Positions 1-6,485 of a DNA stretch of 18,776 nt are shown here, one piece after another. Position numbers and translations under genes: made by a program. The notes below the pieces were generated by a model that was not told where the DNA came from, did not search any database, and saw only the letters and a program-made list of their open reading frames with translations. The DNA is from an uncultured Prevotella sp. (lineage in GTDB: Bacteria; Bacteroidota; Bacteroidia; Bacteroidales; Bacteroidaceae). The stretch's first letter is position 1. Every line of letters starts with the position of its first letter. The stretch spans positions 1-18,776 of the forward strand of contig CAJLYG010000040.1 of the NCBI GenBank assembly GCA_905210845.1. The letters run 5' to 3'.

Positions 1-138
1 TGTAAGAGAAGTGGGCTACAAATATGAAACTGAAGAATAGAACGTGACCTTTCCGAGCGCACTGTTCCCAAGGAGTCCCTGCTGAGATACTCCAATCTCT
101 CCCAGGCTACCGTCATCGGCATCTTCGTTTGATTAGAC
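1..138 (+). other. Left-edge sequence with two short coding-like tails
   Basis: No complete gene is visible here. One frame stays open from the window edge and ends at a TAG at 38-40 (last residues VREVGYKYETEE). Another frame is open from 34 to a TGA at 131-133 and reads plausibly as protein, ending in LSQATVIGIFV. I do not recognise either. They may be the end of an upstream gene and a remnant created when the RHS cassette was rearranged. No good TAnnTTTG promoter for the RHS gene is apparent. Confidence 0.25.
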
Positions 139-2094
139 ATGCTTTTTAGGTCTCATTATAATAAGCTCCTTTATTTTTTAATTTCACTTCTGCTGTTTTG
201 CTGGAGTGATACAGGTGTTGCATGTGGGTTATCCAGTGTCTTGAGTGGCGGTAAGATCTTGAATACTAATGAGGTTGGCACGCTCAATGCTGGTTACGAC
301 CTCACCTACACCTATCAGGGCTCTACGGGACACAAGTTCCAGTTGGCAAATGTCCGGGACGTAAACTATCGCACGGAGGGAACACCGACGGATAGCACGA
401 ACATCAACAACGGACACAAGTACGAATATGACCTCAACGGTAACCTCGTCTACATCAACACCAGTCGTGTGAAGCGTGACGGCAAGGAGGATGAGAAGGC
501 TACGGAGCAGAAGTTCAAGTGGGACGAAGAAAATCGGCTGTTGGCTGCAGATGAGAACGGCTTTGTGAGCAACTACTGGTACGATGCCGATGGTGAGCGC
601 ACGGTGAAGACCAGCGGCGAGGGAGAGCAGATTTATGTGAACTCCAAGTTTGCAGGAGGCAGGACGAACACTGCCAAGTTCTCGCTCTATGTCAGTCCGT
701 ATCTCGTGGCCAACCAAGGCGGACGCTACACCAAGCATATCTACATCGGCAGTCAGCGTATTGTCAGCAAGCTCGGTGGCTTTGCATCTTATGGCTCTGA
801 TCCTCGCCGTATTGCGTATGCCGGTAGTGAGGCTGATGCTGTCAGCGTGGATTACAAGGGCAAGTACGCCAGCCAGCAGCAGGTGATCAAAGACAACTAT
901 GCCACATTTAATGTTCCTTACAATGGTGAGGACAACAATGACTACGTGGATGGTGAGGGCTTCTGCTGTAACGACGGCTCTATGGAGGCTGCACAGGCTA
1001 AGGCGATGGCTGCAAATGCGGCTGGCGCCAAGGCTATCAGTGGTAACTTCAAGGAGAATGACGACTATGAGAAGATGCAGTTCTACTACCATCCCGACCA
1101 CTTGGGCAGCAGTAGCTATATCACCAACCTCGATGGCGAAGTAGCCCAGCATATCGAGTATGTTCCTTTCGGCGAAGTTTTCATAGAAGAGCGCAACAAC
1201 ACGTGGAATACGCCTTACCTCTTCAATGCGAAGGAGTTTGACGAGGAAACGGGTATGTACTATTATGGTGCAAGATACTATGAGCCTAGAGTAAGTTTAT
1301 GGATAAGTACAGACCCATTAGAAGATGATTATCCAATGTTTACAAGCTACTGCTTTGTAAACAATAATCCTTTAATTTTTATTGATCCAAAAGGTATGGA
1401 TTCTTATTATACTATGGATGGGGTATATTTAGGTGATGACAAGAAGAAAACTCAATATGTTTTTGCTGTAAGAAATGAAGATTATCGATTTGACAAAAAA
1501 AGTGGATATAATCTCATTTACCGAAAGACGCAATTGAGAAACAATAAGAATGAAGCCATTACCAAAGATGAATTTAATAATTTAGCAGGCACTTTGTTTG
1601 CTGAAAGTACCCCAGGTAAGAATAACTCTTGGAAAGAAGCTGCTGCTATTTATTCTGTATTGGAGAATAGAGGTAATGCAGATAATAAGACAACATTAGA
1701 AATTGCATCAGGTGGTGGCATCTATGGCTATAATGAACGGGATAAAATTTTTAATGCCAAAGCTCCCAAAAACCATGTAAAAAATGCTTATAAAGGATTG
1801 ATACGTGGAATTTTAGATGAATACGATTATTCTAATGGCGGCTATTACTGGCATGGAAGCGATTTTCATATGAAAGATAGACCTGCTTACAAAAGTTTTT
1901 ATAAAACAGGATTTAAATTCTCGAGTCCATCTCATGATATTTGGAAGATGGGAAATTATAAGACAAATTCAAAGTGGGCATACAAGTATGAATCAACAGC
2001 AGCGTATGGCAATACTACATTCATGCATCTAAGTACATTATGGCAAAAGGAAAATCATACTAATCATTGGGATGGAACATACAAAAAGAAATAA
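139..2094 (+). CDS. RHS-repeat core protein with C-terminal SleB-like (cell-wall hydrolase) toxin domain; short, chimeric tip
   Basis: This 651-residue protein is the distal part of a polymorphic RHS toxin. Residues ~45-310 carry YD-type repeats (YEYDLNGN, WDEENRL, YWYDADGER). Residues ~315-421 are the RHS-associated core, from YHPDHLGSSS through NAKEFDEETGMYYYGARYY to the NNPLIFIDPKG boundary that normally precedes a variable toxin. The C-terminal ~230 residues are AT-rich, unlike the core. They contain LAGTLFAES (E489) then EAAAIYSVLENR (to R511), closely resembling the catalytic-Glu segment of SleB/Hydrolase_2 peptidoglycan hydrolases, and a later YYWHGSDF (W571). The first ~40 residues look like a signal peptide or lipoprotein leader and are also AT-rich. 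The RHS part is far shorter than the usual 1000-2000 residues, so this is probably a displaced or truncated tip fused to a foreign leader. The toxin activity is inferred. Confidence 0.8.
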   Translation: MLFRSHYNKLLYFLISLLLFCWSDTGVACGLSSVLSGGKILNTNEVGTLNAGYDLTYTYQGSTGHKFQLANVRDVNYRTEGTPTDSTNINNGHKYEYDLNGNLVYINTSRVKRDGKEDEKATEQKFKWDEENRLLAADENGFVSNYWYDADGERTVKTSGEGEQIYVNSKFAGGRTNTAKFSLYVSPYLVANQGGRYTKHIYIGSQRIVSKLGGFASYGSDPRRIAYAGSEADAVSVDYKGKYASQQQVIKDNYATFNVPYNGEDNNDYVDGEGFCCNDGSMEAAQAKAMAANAAGAKAISGNFKENDDYEKMQFYYHPDHLGSSSYITNLDGEVAQHIEYVPFGEVFIEERNNTWNTPYLFNAKEFDEETGMYYYGARYYEPRVSLWISTDPLEDDYPMFTSYCFVNNNPLIFIDPKGMDSYYTMDGVYLGDDKKKTQYVFAVRNEDYRFDKKSGYNLIYRKTQLRNNKNEAITKDEFNNLAGTLFAESTPGKNNSWKEAAAIYSVLENRGNADNKTTLEIASGGGIYGYNERDKIFNAKAPKNHVKNAYKGLIRGILDEYDYSNGGYYWHGSDFHMKDRPAYKSFYKTGFKFSSPSHDIWKMGNYKTNSKWAYKYESTAAYGNTTFMHLSTLWQKENHTNHWDGTYKKK

Positions 2095-2656
2095 AATACT
2101 TTTAATTATTTATGTTTTAATTAGCCTTATGGGGATTTCTTGTTCCCATAAGGCTAAGTATTCCGAGGCTAAAAATAATAGCGCCAAATACTTAAACATA
2201 GATTTCGAAGCACTAAGAGATTATTCAAACGGAAATAAAACAATTCTAATTGAAGACAAAACAAAGAAAAAAATTGAGGGGTTAAAAAGTAATCAAAAAA
2301 TATGTAACTGGTTAAGCCATATGGAATATCCACCACACATATTTATATGTAATAATGAGTTTATATTCATTAGAGCAGTCTCTATAGCACCAACGGGATT
2401 GGATGCCAATTTTTTCCATTGGCTTATTGTTAGGCAATTCGACAAATCGATTGTTGCCAATATAGTAAGTCTATCAAGCAATGTAAAAAACTGCTTTAGT
2501 GTAAATGAAAAAAAGCATTTTGTAGTTTTTTCATATGGAGATGATTATTTTTTCGAAGAAGATGAAGATAAAATTCCTATAGAAGAACAAGATTATATAC
2601 TAAGAGATTCGTTAATACTTTGTAAAAAGTATGTCTTCTATATTAAGAATAAGTAG
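2072..2656 (+). CDS. Putative lipoprotein immunity protein for the RHS toxin
   Basis: The product is 194 residues with no family I recognise. It begins with a basic stretch and a hydrophobic segment (ILLIIYVLISLMGISC) ending at Cys24, which fits a Bacteroidota-type lipoprotein signal. The mature protein would sit in the periplasm. The gene overlaps the RHS gene by 23 bp in another frame and shares the AT-rich composition of the toxin domain, not of the RHS core. That is the usual arrangement of a toxin-tip and immunity pair acquired together. A periplasmic immunity protein fits a toxin that attacks peptidoglycan. A terminator-like hairpin follows. The function is inferred from position, composition and localisation only. 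Confidence 0.6.
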   Translation: MEHTKRNKILLIIYVLISLMGISCSHKAKYSEAKNNSAKYLNIDFEALRDYSNGNKTILIEDKTKKKIEGLKSNQKICNWLSHMEYPPHIFICNNEFIFIRAVSIAPTGLDANFFHWLIVRQFDKSIVANIVSLSSNVKNCFSVNEKKHFVVFSYGDDYFFEEDEDKIPIEEQDYILRDSLILCKKYVFYIKNK

Positions 2657-2692
2657 TGAATTTTGTGGCAATTTCTAAATTGTATAATCAAG

Positions 2693-2734
2693 TAGGAGGT
2701 AAACACTAATCATAGATGTTTATCTCCTATTTTC
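2693..2734 (+). terminator. Rho-independent-type terminator after the toxin/immunity pair
   Basis: TAGGAGGTAAACA (2693-2705) pairs with TGTTTATCTCCTA (2717-2729) with one mismatch, around an 11-nt loop, and a short T run follows (2730-2733). It lies 37 bp after the immunity stop codon. Confidence 0.6.
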
Positions 2735-2749
2735 GTGTTCATCGACCGC

Positions 2750-2986
2750 TCATATCATTGTACGTGCTGTTCGGCATACGAGGTTTCTATTTGGGGTGTA
2801 ATCCGAGATATTCACATCTATGGCTTCATGAAGGGAGGCTATCTCCTTTCTCAAGTCTGCGATAACGGACAGCAGCGCATTAATCTGGCGCTTGTCCTGC
2901 TCACGCTCAAAGCGGTACACCTCGATCTGCGACTTGAGCGAGGCGATTACTTCCTTTAGACTTTCTATGATCTGGGCGTTTGTCAT
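2750..2986 (-). pseudogene. Truncated IS66 TnpC transposase (N-terminal coiled coil only)
   Basis: The 78-residue reading frame begins MTNAQIIESLKEVIASLKSQ and continues as a heptad-like, Leu/Ile- and charge-rich coiled coil to about residue 57 (LHEAIDVN). This matches the leucine-zipper start of IS66 transposases, which are normally about 500 residues. The zinc-binding segment and DDE catalytic core are absent. The last ~20 residues (ISDYTPNRNLVCRTARTMI) are read from sequence past the deletion point. A TAnnTTTG match (minus strand, 2995-3002) lies just before the start codon. Confidence 0.7.
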
Positions 2987-3083
2987 TACATCTACAAAGG
3001 TAATAAAATTTTATGTAATGGCAAAACTTTCAGACAGGTATTTTACAACTATTTTATTGGTAATCAACAGGTTATATCAACCT

Positions 3084-3437
3084 CTAAACATCAATATACA
3101 TCCTCTTGCGGTATTTTACAGATTTGGTAGAGATTCCCTGCATTATGAGAGAAAATGTCCTCCATGGCATCTCTGCGCGTCCTGTCGACTCATTTATAGA
3201 GGGTGCCTCGAACGTACCTCGTTCAAGGCGTTTATGATACAGGATGAAACCGTCACTATCCCATCTGAGCAGCTTGACACTTTGCCTGTTCTTTGAAAAG
3301 AAGACAAATATACCGCCGTCCAGAGGAGCAAGCCCCATCTCGTCGCGGACTATCCTTGAGAGTCCGTTAATGCCGTTGCGCATATCCACACACCTGGTGC
3401 ATAGATAATAATGCATATTTTCATTCAGTCCGAACAT
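3084..3437 (-). CDS. IS66 family accessory protein TnpB (IS66 Orf2)
   Basis: The protein is 117 residues, the usual TnpB length. It shows the family signature: CVDMRNGINGLSRIVRDEMGLAPLDGGIFVFFSKNRQSVKLLRWDSDGF, with DMR near residue 18, the G-x-x-FVFF-x-N-R core and K-x-L-x-W-D. TnpB is needed for IS66 transposition in other systems, but its exact biochemical role is not settled. It overlaps tnpA by 13 bp, which suggests translational coupling. The gene looks intact although its partner tnpC is cut. Confidence 0.88.
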   Translation of the reverse strand: MFGLNENMHYYLCTRCVDMRNGINGLSRIVRDEMGLAPLDGGIFVFFSKNRQSVKLLRWDSDGFILYHKRLERGTFEAPSINESTGRAEMPWRTFSLIMQGISTKSVKYRKRMYIDV

Positions 3438-3838
3438 ATTCCTCCCTCCTTGACGAGCTTAAGGACAAACTCTGCCAGCGACCCTGCATCGGCTGTATCT
3501 ATACTTAGGGTGACGCCTTTGCCGATGGCAAGAGTGACATTGCTGAGCAAATGAGAAGGATGACCTTCTTCCATGTTTCCCGTTGCCTCTGATATCTCTA
3601 CAAAAGACGACAGGGACCTGGAAGACTCTGCTGACTTGGATTCGGCGGTAATACCTTTGCGTATATCTGCTATTGTACGGCCTGTCTGATAAAGCCATTT
3701 CAGCATGCCGCGATAATAGACTTTGTTGTCGCGACATACCTCTGATAATTTTGTCGGACGACCACGGCGTAGTGATGCCTCGAAAATGGTCAGTGCCTTC
3801 TGGTAACGCTCTTTAGCTGTTTCACATATATCTTTCAT
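3425..3838 (-). CDS. IS66 family accessory protein TnpA
   Basis: The protein is 137 residues and sits first in the tnpA-tnpB-tnpC order. The N-terminal half (RYQKALTIFEASLRRGRPTK followed by VCRDNKVYYRGMLKWL) looks like a Bacteroidota TnpA helix-turn-helix region. The C-terminal part (HLLSNVTLAIGKGVTLSIDTADAGSLAEFVLKLVK) is the short beta-rich segment seen in IS66 first ORFs. A good TAnnTTTG promoter lies 17 bp upstream of the start. The gene appears intact but is stranded in a broken element. Confidence 0.8.
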   Translation of the reverse strand: MKDICETAKERYQKALTIFEASLRRGRPTKLSEVCRDNKVYYRGMLKWLYQTGRTIADIRKGITAESKSAESSRSLSSFVEISEATGNMEEGHPSHLLSNVTLAIGKGVTLSIDTADAGSLAEFVLKLVKEGGICSD

Positions 3839-3854
3839 CTTTATATTTCAGATG

Positions 3855-3862
3855 CAAAGATA
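3855..3862 (-). promoter_or_regulatory. Bacteroidota -7 promoter element of the IS66 remnant
   Basis: TATCTTTG on the minus strand (plus-strand CAAAGATA) matches TAnnTTTG. Transcription would start about 10 bp before the tnpA start codon at 3838. No clear -33 TTTG is visible. Confidence 0.5.
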
Positions 3863-3929
3863 CGCATTTCTTATTTTGACTACAATACGCAATCGTGGAG
3901 ACGATTACGTTCAAATAAACGTTACGATT

Positions 3930-4046
3930 ATGGATGGTTTACTTTGTCCCGAATGTGGATGCCCGGAGGTTGTAGTCTATGATGACGGCACATGCGAATG
4001 TCAAGGCTGCGGATATGTGGGCAGTATTGATATGTTCCGAAGCTAA
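3930..4046 (+). CDS. Small zinc-ribbon protein (38 aa)
   Basis: Starting at the ATG at 3930 this encodes MDGLLCPECGCPEVVV followed by a short acidic turn and CECQGCGYVG. It has two CxxC knuckles (CPEC and CQGC) about 17 residues apart, a classic metal-binding ribbon. The frame stays open upstream to an ATG at 3852, but those residues show no family character and overlap the IS66 promoter, so the shorter start is chosen. The gene sits just outside the probable IS66 end and converges on the broken acetyltransferase 14 bp away. Such mini-ribbons are often conserved hypothetical proteins. It could also be the surviving tail of a larger protein cut by the IS. The function is unknown. Confidence 0.45.
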   Translation: MDGLLCPECGCPEVVVYDDGTCECQGCGYVGSIDMFRS

Positions 4047-4060
4047 ATCGCCTCATACTT

Positions 4061-4567
4061 TCAGTTATCCACTGATTTCTGATAGGCTAGTCGTTCATCA
4101 CCGTTCTGCAAATGGATGATGCCACAGTAAGTAAAGCCGTACTTTGTAAGGCAATGTCGCATGATGGCGTTATCCTTGTGTGTGTCAATACGTATATTAC
4201 CGTCCTTTGAGAAGCACCAATCAAGCAAGTCTCTCATGACTCCATGGAAGTGTGGCAGGCTAGCCACCCTGTGGATGACGTGATAAGGTCTATCGTCAAG
4301 CCATGCCCCATTGTATATGACAGCATATGTGGGCTCAGAACCTTTAACAAATGCCCATGTGGCGATGGTTTAACATCCTCTAAGAGTAGACAACTATCAC
4401 CATTGGCGATATCTTTCGCTATCTGTCCTCTTGAAGGATGGTTGTCATCCCACTGGTGCGTGTTGCCGGAAGCAATCATGATTTTCCGACCACTGTCAAT
4501 GAGATGCGAAATTTCTTGAATATCATTGACCGTTGCTCTCTTGATGGTTCGTTCGTTTTACTATCAT
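4061..4567 (-). pseudogene. GNAT-family N-acetyltransferase, frameshifted
   Basis: Three minus-strand frames join into one GNAT-like protein of about 165 residues. The probable start (ATG at 4567, MIVKRT) runs into ATVNDIQEISHLIDSGRKIM after a one-base extra near 4545. That frame continues MIASGNTHQWDD...GDSCLLLED to about 4370, where loss of one A from an A run (plus-strand TTT, 4369-4371) shifts it. The second half then reads IATWAFVKGSEPTYAVIYNGAW...FHGVMRDLLDWCF...RIDTHKDNAIMRHCLTKYGFTYCGII. It holds the strand-4/acetyl-CoA region and the typical C-terminal THKDN..M...L.K.GF signature. The homopolymer shift could be a sequencing error, but two separate shifts favour true decay. The substrate is unknown. 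Confidence 0.75.
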
Positions 4568-4627
4568 AGGATTGAAGGTGAATGGCTTCTCTATCAGTTA
4601 CATAGGAGGACTTTTAATTGTTTTTCC

Positions 4628-4837
4628 TCATTGTGCCATTGTTACCTCTCTGAGCAGTCGTTCAGACAACTCATCAAAAGAAGTTCCTTCTGGTATCTTT
4701 CCTCCAGCCAGCTCATTGGCTACCTTTGACATGCATACTGCACCGACTGCTGCCATGGTTGACAGGTACAACTTATTGGCAATGTACGTGGTGAGCCTTG
4801 TAAGCAATTTCTCTATTTCGAGTTTATCTGTAATCAT
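4628..4837 (-). CDS. Small helical protein, third gene of the DUF3791/DUF3990 operon
   Basis: The product is 69 residues and I do not recognise it. It appears wholly alpha-helical: MITDKLEIEKLLTRLTTYIANKLYL, a small-residue-rich middle (MAAVGAVCMSKVANELAGG) and a charged tail (TSFDELSERLLREVTMAQ). No signal peptide or catalytic motif is visible. Its start codon overlaps the DUF3990 stop by 4 bp (ATGA), so it should be translationally coupled. This suggests a role tied to that pair, perhaps as an extra antitoxin, chaperone or modulator. It could instead be a passenger. Confidence 0.6.
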   Translation of the reverse strand: MITDKLEIEKLLTRLTTYIANKLYLSTMAAVGAVCMSKVANELAGGKIPEGTSFDELSERLLREVTMAQ

Positions 4838-5337
4838 AAGTCTAATATTAATTGTCTAATTCCTCTTTCTGTACAAAAGCAATATTGGATGTATTCCGGG
4901 CCTGGATATTTCAGCAGTTTTGCCAACTTGATGAGGTTTGAACTTCTGTCGTATGCGTCACCATAGCTCCTTCGATACTCCAATAATATGGCATCCACAC
5001 GTGAATCCGCAACTGGACCGATGACAATGTCATAGTCATGCTTGTAGGCATGAAGAGTACTCTTTTCTCTGTTCCTTAGCACAAAGAGCGCCCATTCAGC
5101 CGTTCTGCCATCGAACTTCTTTATCCTTACATCGATGGGGCATTTTGATGGATTGAATATGAACGGTGACACTTCCGGACTGCCTTCTCCAATAATAGCA
5201 GTGGTCCGCTGAGCCATGGCGACTGCACGAGTATAATCCTTCGTCAGATAGAAGCCACGACCAAAGTCCTTGAAGTCCTTGCTCTTTGACAGGTCTATCT
5301 TGGTTATCAGTTGGTTACTGCCGTGATAGAGTATCAT
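4834..5337 (-). CDS. DUF3990 protein, ADP-ribosyltransferase-like putative toxin
   Basis: The 167-residue protein has the DUF3990 layout. LYHGSN (residues 3-8, His5) is followed by DFGRGFYLT (24-32) with an Ala/Gln-rich helix after it. Then come EWALFVLRNR (81-90), YDIVIGPVADSRV (102-114) and the C-terminal EYIQYCFCTERGIRQL (148-163). The spacing of HG...FYLT...E is reminiscent of the H-Y-E class of ADP-ribosyltransferases, to which I believe the family is related; catalysis is not shown by the sequence. It overlaps the upstream HTH-DUF3791 gene by 4 bp and the downstream small gene by 4 bp. Antitoxin-first, toxin-second order with a self-regulating promoter fits a toxin-antitoxin operon. The protein is cytoplasmic, with no signal peptide. 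Confidence 0.78.
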   Translation of the reverse strand: MILYHGSNQLITKIDLSKSKDFKDFGRGFYLTKDYTRAVAMAQRTTAIIGEGSPEVSPFIFNPSKCPIDVRIKKFDGRTAEWALFVLRNREKSTLHAYKHDYDIVIGPVADSRVDAILLEYRRSYGDAYDRSSNLIKLAKLLKYPGPEYIQYCFCTERGIRQLILDL

Positions 5338-5753
5338 AAACGACCACCGTTATTGGCACATACACGTGAGACGTCATTGACAATCTCTTGATTGCTGAGG
5401 GTCTTCTCAATGTCCTGGTATTGGCGTAGAAAATCCATCCCCTTGAAAGTCACGATGTAGCTGTAGGCTTGTGTGAGAGGAACCTTCTTCTCGTCAGCGA
5501 AGTTGTTGATAACTGACACGAAAAAATCACTCTCCTCTGAGTTAAAGCCTGATTTGTCAACGACATTAATCTGCAATGCCGACCCCATCTTGCCAAGAAT
5601 GAAAGATGCCACCTCTGGCGTTATCGGTGCACCATGCTCAATCTTCGACACGCGAGACTCCTTCAGACCAATCAGTCTGCCGAGCTGGGCTTGTGTAAGG
5701 CCTTTCTTCTTTCGCTCCTCGCGTATAATCATCCCTAAACTCTTGTTCTCCAT
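5334..5753 (-). CDS. XRE-type HTH regulator with C-terminal DUF3791 domain, putative antitoxin
   Basis: The protein is 139 residues. Residues ~6-60 form a Cro/C1-type helix-turn-helix (MIIREERKKKGLTQAQLGRLIGLKESRVSKIEHG). Residues ~72-130 (ESDFFVSVINNFADEKKVPLTQAYSYI...GMDFLRQYQDIEKTLSNQEIVNDV) match DUF3791, a small helical domain commonly found beside DUF3990. Here the DNA-binding and DUF3791 modules are fused. The likely role is to neutralise the DUF3990 partner and repress the operon. An inverted repeat overlaps the -7 promoter element 19-37 bp upstream of the start codon. It is the first gene of a three-gene coupled operon. Confidence 0.82.
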   Translation of the reverse strand: MENKSLGMIIREERKKKGLTQAQLGRLIGLKESRVSKIEHGAPITPEVASFILGKMGSALQINVVDKSGFNSEESDFFVSVINNFADEKKVPLTQAYSYIVTFKGMDFLRQYQDIEKTLSNQEIVNDVSRVCANNGGRL

Positions 5754-5771
5754 ATCTACCTATCTATTGTT

Positions 5772-5790
5772 GTTTACCGCAAAGGTAAGC
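5772..5790 (-). promoter_or_regulatory. Promoter with overlapping inverted-repeat operator
   Basis: On the plus strand GTTTACC and GGTAAGC flank GCAAA, giving 6 of 7 paired arm positions with a 5-bp perfect core (TTACC/GGTAA). The right arm and spacer contain CAAAGGTA (5780-5787), which on the minus strand is TACCTTTG, a perfect Bacteroidota -7 element 27 bp before the HTH gene. A second match, TAGTTTTG, lies just upstream on the minus strand (5789-5796). A repressor bound to the repeat would block the promoter, consistent with autoregulation by the HTH protein. Confidence 0.6.
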
Positions 5791-5988
5791 AAAACTATCC
5801 AATTATGGAAAGGCATGGGCGGATAAGTTGTACTTATAAAAAGTTAAAGACAAAACTCAGACTCTTAATATTTCATAACAGCAAGTTAAGTAAATGCCCT
5901 AGTAGTCGCTAAATATAGCCTTTTTCAACTTGCACATTTTTGTACCATTTACCACGTAACTTTCTGATTACCAAGCAACATTTTATTT
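5791..5988. other. AT-rich spacer with no recognisable gene
   Basis: Between the toxin-antitoxin promoter and the FKBP remnant I see no convincing gene, RNA or repeat. A minus-strand frame reads KLRGKWYKNVQVEKGYI near 5910-5960, but it has no credible start and no family I can name. Confidence 0.4.
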
Positions 5989-6133
5989 TCACATGAATAT
6001 GAGAGTGGAACCTCCGGGGATGCCAGGTTGTGAGAACTTTCCATAGCCTTTGTCGGCAGGGATGTAAATTTCCCATTGATTGTCGATGTGCATTTGCTGC
6101 ATGGCGATCATCCATCCGTCAATAAGGTCGCTC
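5989..6133 (-). pseudogene. FKBP-type peptidyl-prolyl isomerase, C-terminal fragment
   Basis: The minus strand reads SDLIDGWMIAMQQMHIDNQWEIYIPADKGYGKFSQPGIPGGSTLIF and then stops (TGA at 5991-5989). It corresponds to the last ~45 residues of the intact FKBP at 6486-6884, which reads SDLIDGWIIALQQMHVGDQWELYIPAEMGYGKYSQPGIPGGSTLIFDIDLIGVA. Nucleotide identity is roughly 80% by eye, so it is an older paralogue and not a fresh copy. The N-terminal two thirds and the final strand are missing. At its 5' side it abuts the DUF6088 remnant. Confidence 0.8.
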
Positions 6134-6334
6134 ACTTTGGATATAGGTAGATGCCATTAGCCAGCCTTATGATGACAGTGCCATTGGTCAACCCAAAGAC
6201 TTGGAAACAGACTTGATGTCGCCATAGGACGTAAAGCTGCTCAGAAAGAATACTGAACCCATTCCGCGCTTCTTTATATTGATAATTATCTGTTTCCCAA
6301 TGTTTTCTTGCATATTTTCTTTGTGTATATTCAT
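6132..6334 (-). pseudogene. DUF6088 (AbiEi-like type IV antitoxin) N-terminal fragment
   Basis: From the ATG at 6334 the minus strand reads ENIGKQIIINIKKRGMGSVFFLSSFTSYGDIKSVSKSLG, then a TGA at 6190-6188. A neighbouring frame carries on LTNGTVIIRLANGIYLYPK. The combination matches the winged-helix N-terminus of DUF6088 proteins (I..RI.K...G..FF..DF...G.......AL.RL...G...R...GIY..P), which are AbiEi-like antitoxins. One single-base shift and a missing C-terminal half show it is dead. It stops exactly where the FKBP fragment begins, so a deletion joined the two. The frame is open further upstream (to about 6440) without a start codon. Confidence 0.65.
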
Positions 6335-6442
6335 CCTTACATGGATGCCAACGGGCGTACCAAGGAATCTTACTAACTCGGCTTTTACAAGAACTTCAAT
6401 GAAGTTTTTAGATGATAATGCCGACTTTACAGAAAAAAGTTA

Positions 6443-6450
6443 TACCTTTG
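6443..6450 (+). promoter_or_regulatory. Bacteroidota -7 promoter element for the FKBP gene
   Basis: TACCTTTG is a perfect TAnnTTTG match located 36 bp before the ATG at 6486. It supports that start over the longer open frame. A convincing -33 TTTG is not visible. Confidence 0.5.
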
Positions 6451-6485
6451 TGAGGTTAGAAGATAAAGCCATAATAGCAATCAGC

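Larger units (their letters stand above)
2750..3925 (-). mobile_element. Remnant IS66-family insertion sequence
   Basis: Three genes in IS66 order lie on the minus strand: tnpA (3838-3425), tnpB (3437-3084) and the first part of tnpC (from 2986). About 450 residues of the tnpC transposase are missing, so the element cannot move alone. The inner break lies near 2800-2820, where tnpC similarity ends. The outer end is set tentatively near 3925, where the minus strand would begin GTAACGTTTATTTG. I could not pair it with a second inverted repeat, so both limits are approximate. Confidence 0.7.

Noticed and set aside
229..1152. Long minus-strand open frame of 307 residues across the RHS gene
   Set aside because: It is antisense to clear RHS motifs, has no recognisable domain, and its length follows from the codon bias of the RHS repeats.
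2892..3296. Plus-strand open frame over the IS66 genes
   Set aside because: It crosses tnpB and the tnpC start in antisense; the minus-strand products match IS66 families while this one matches nothing.
5909..6115. Minus-strand 68-residue open frame
   Set aside because: It runs out of frame over the FKBP fragment; the FKBP similarity is in the neighbouring frame.
6279..6485. N-terminal extension of the FKBP with a hydrophobic start (would suggest a secreted form)
   Set aside because: The extension begins at TTG, overlaps a perfect -7 promoter and is antisense to a DUF6088 remnant. FKBP similarity starts only after the ATG at 6486.
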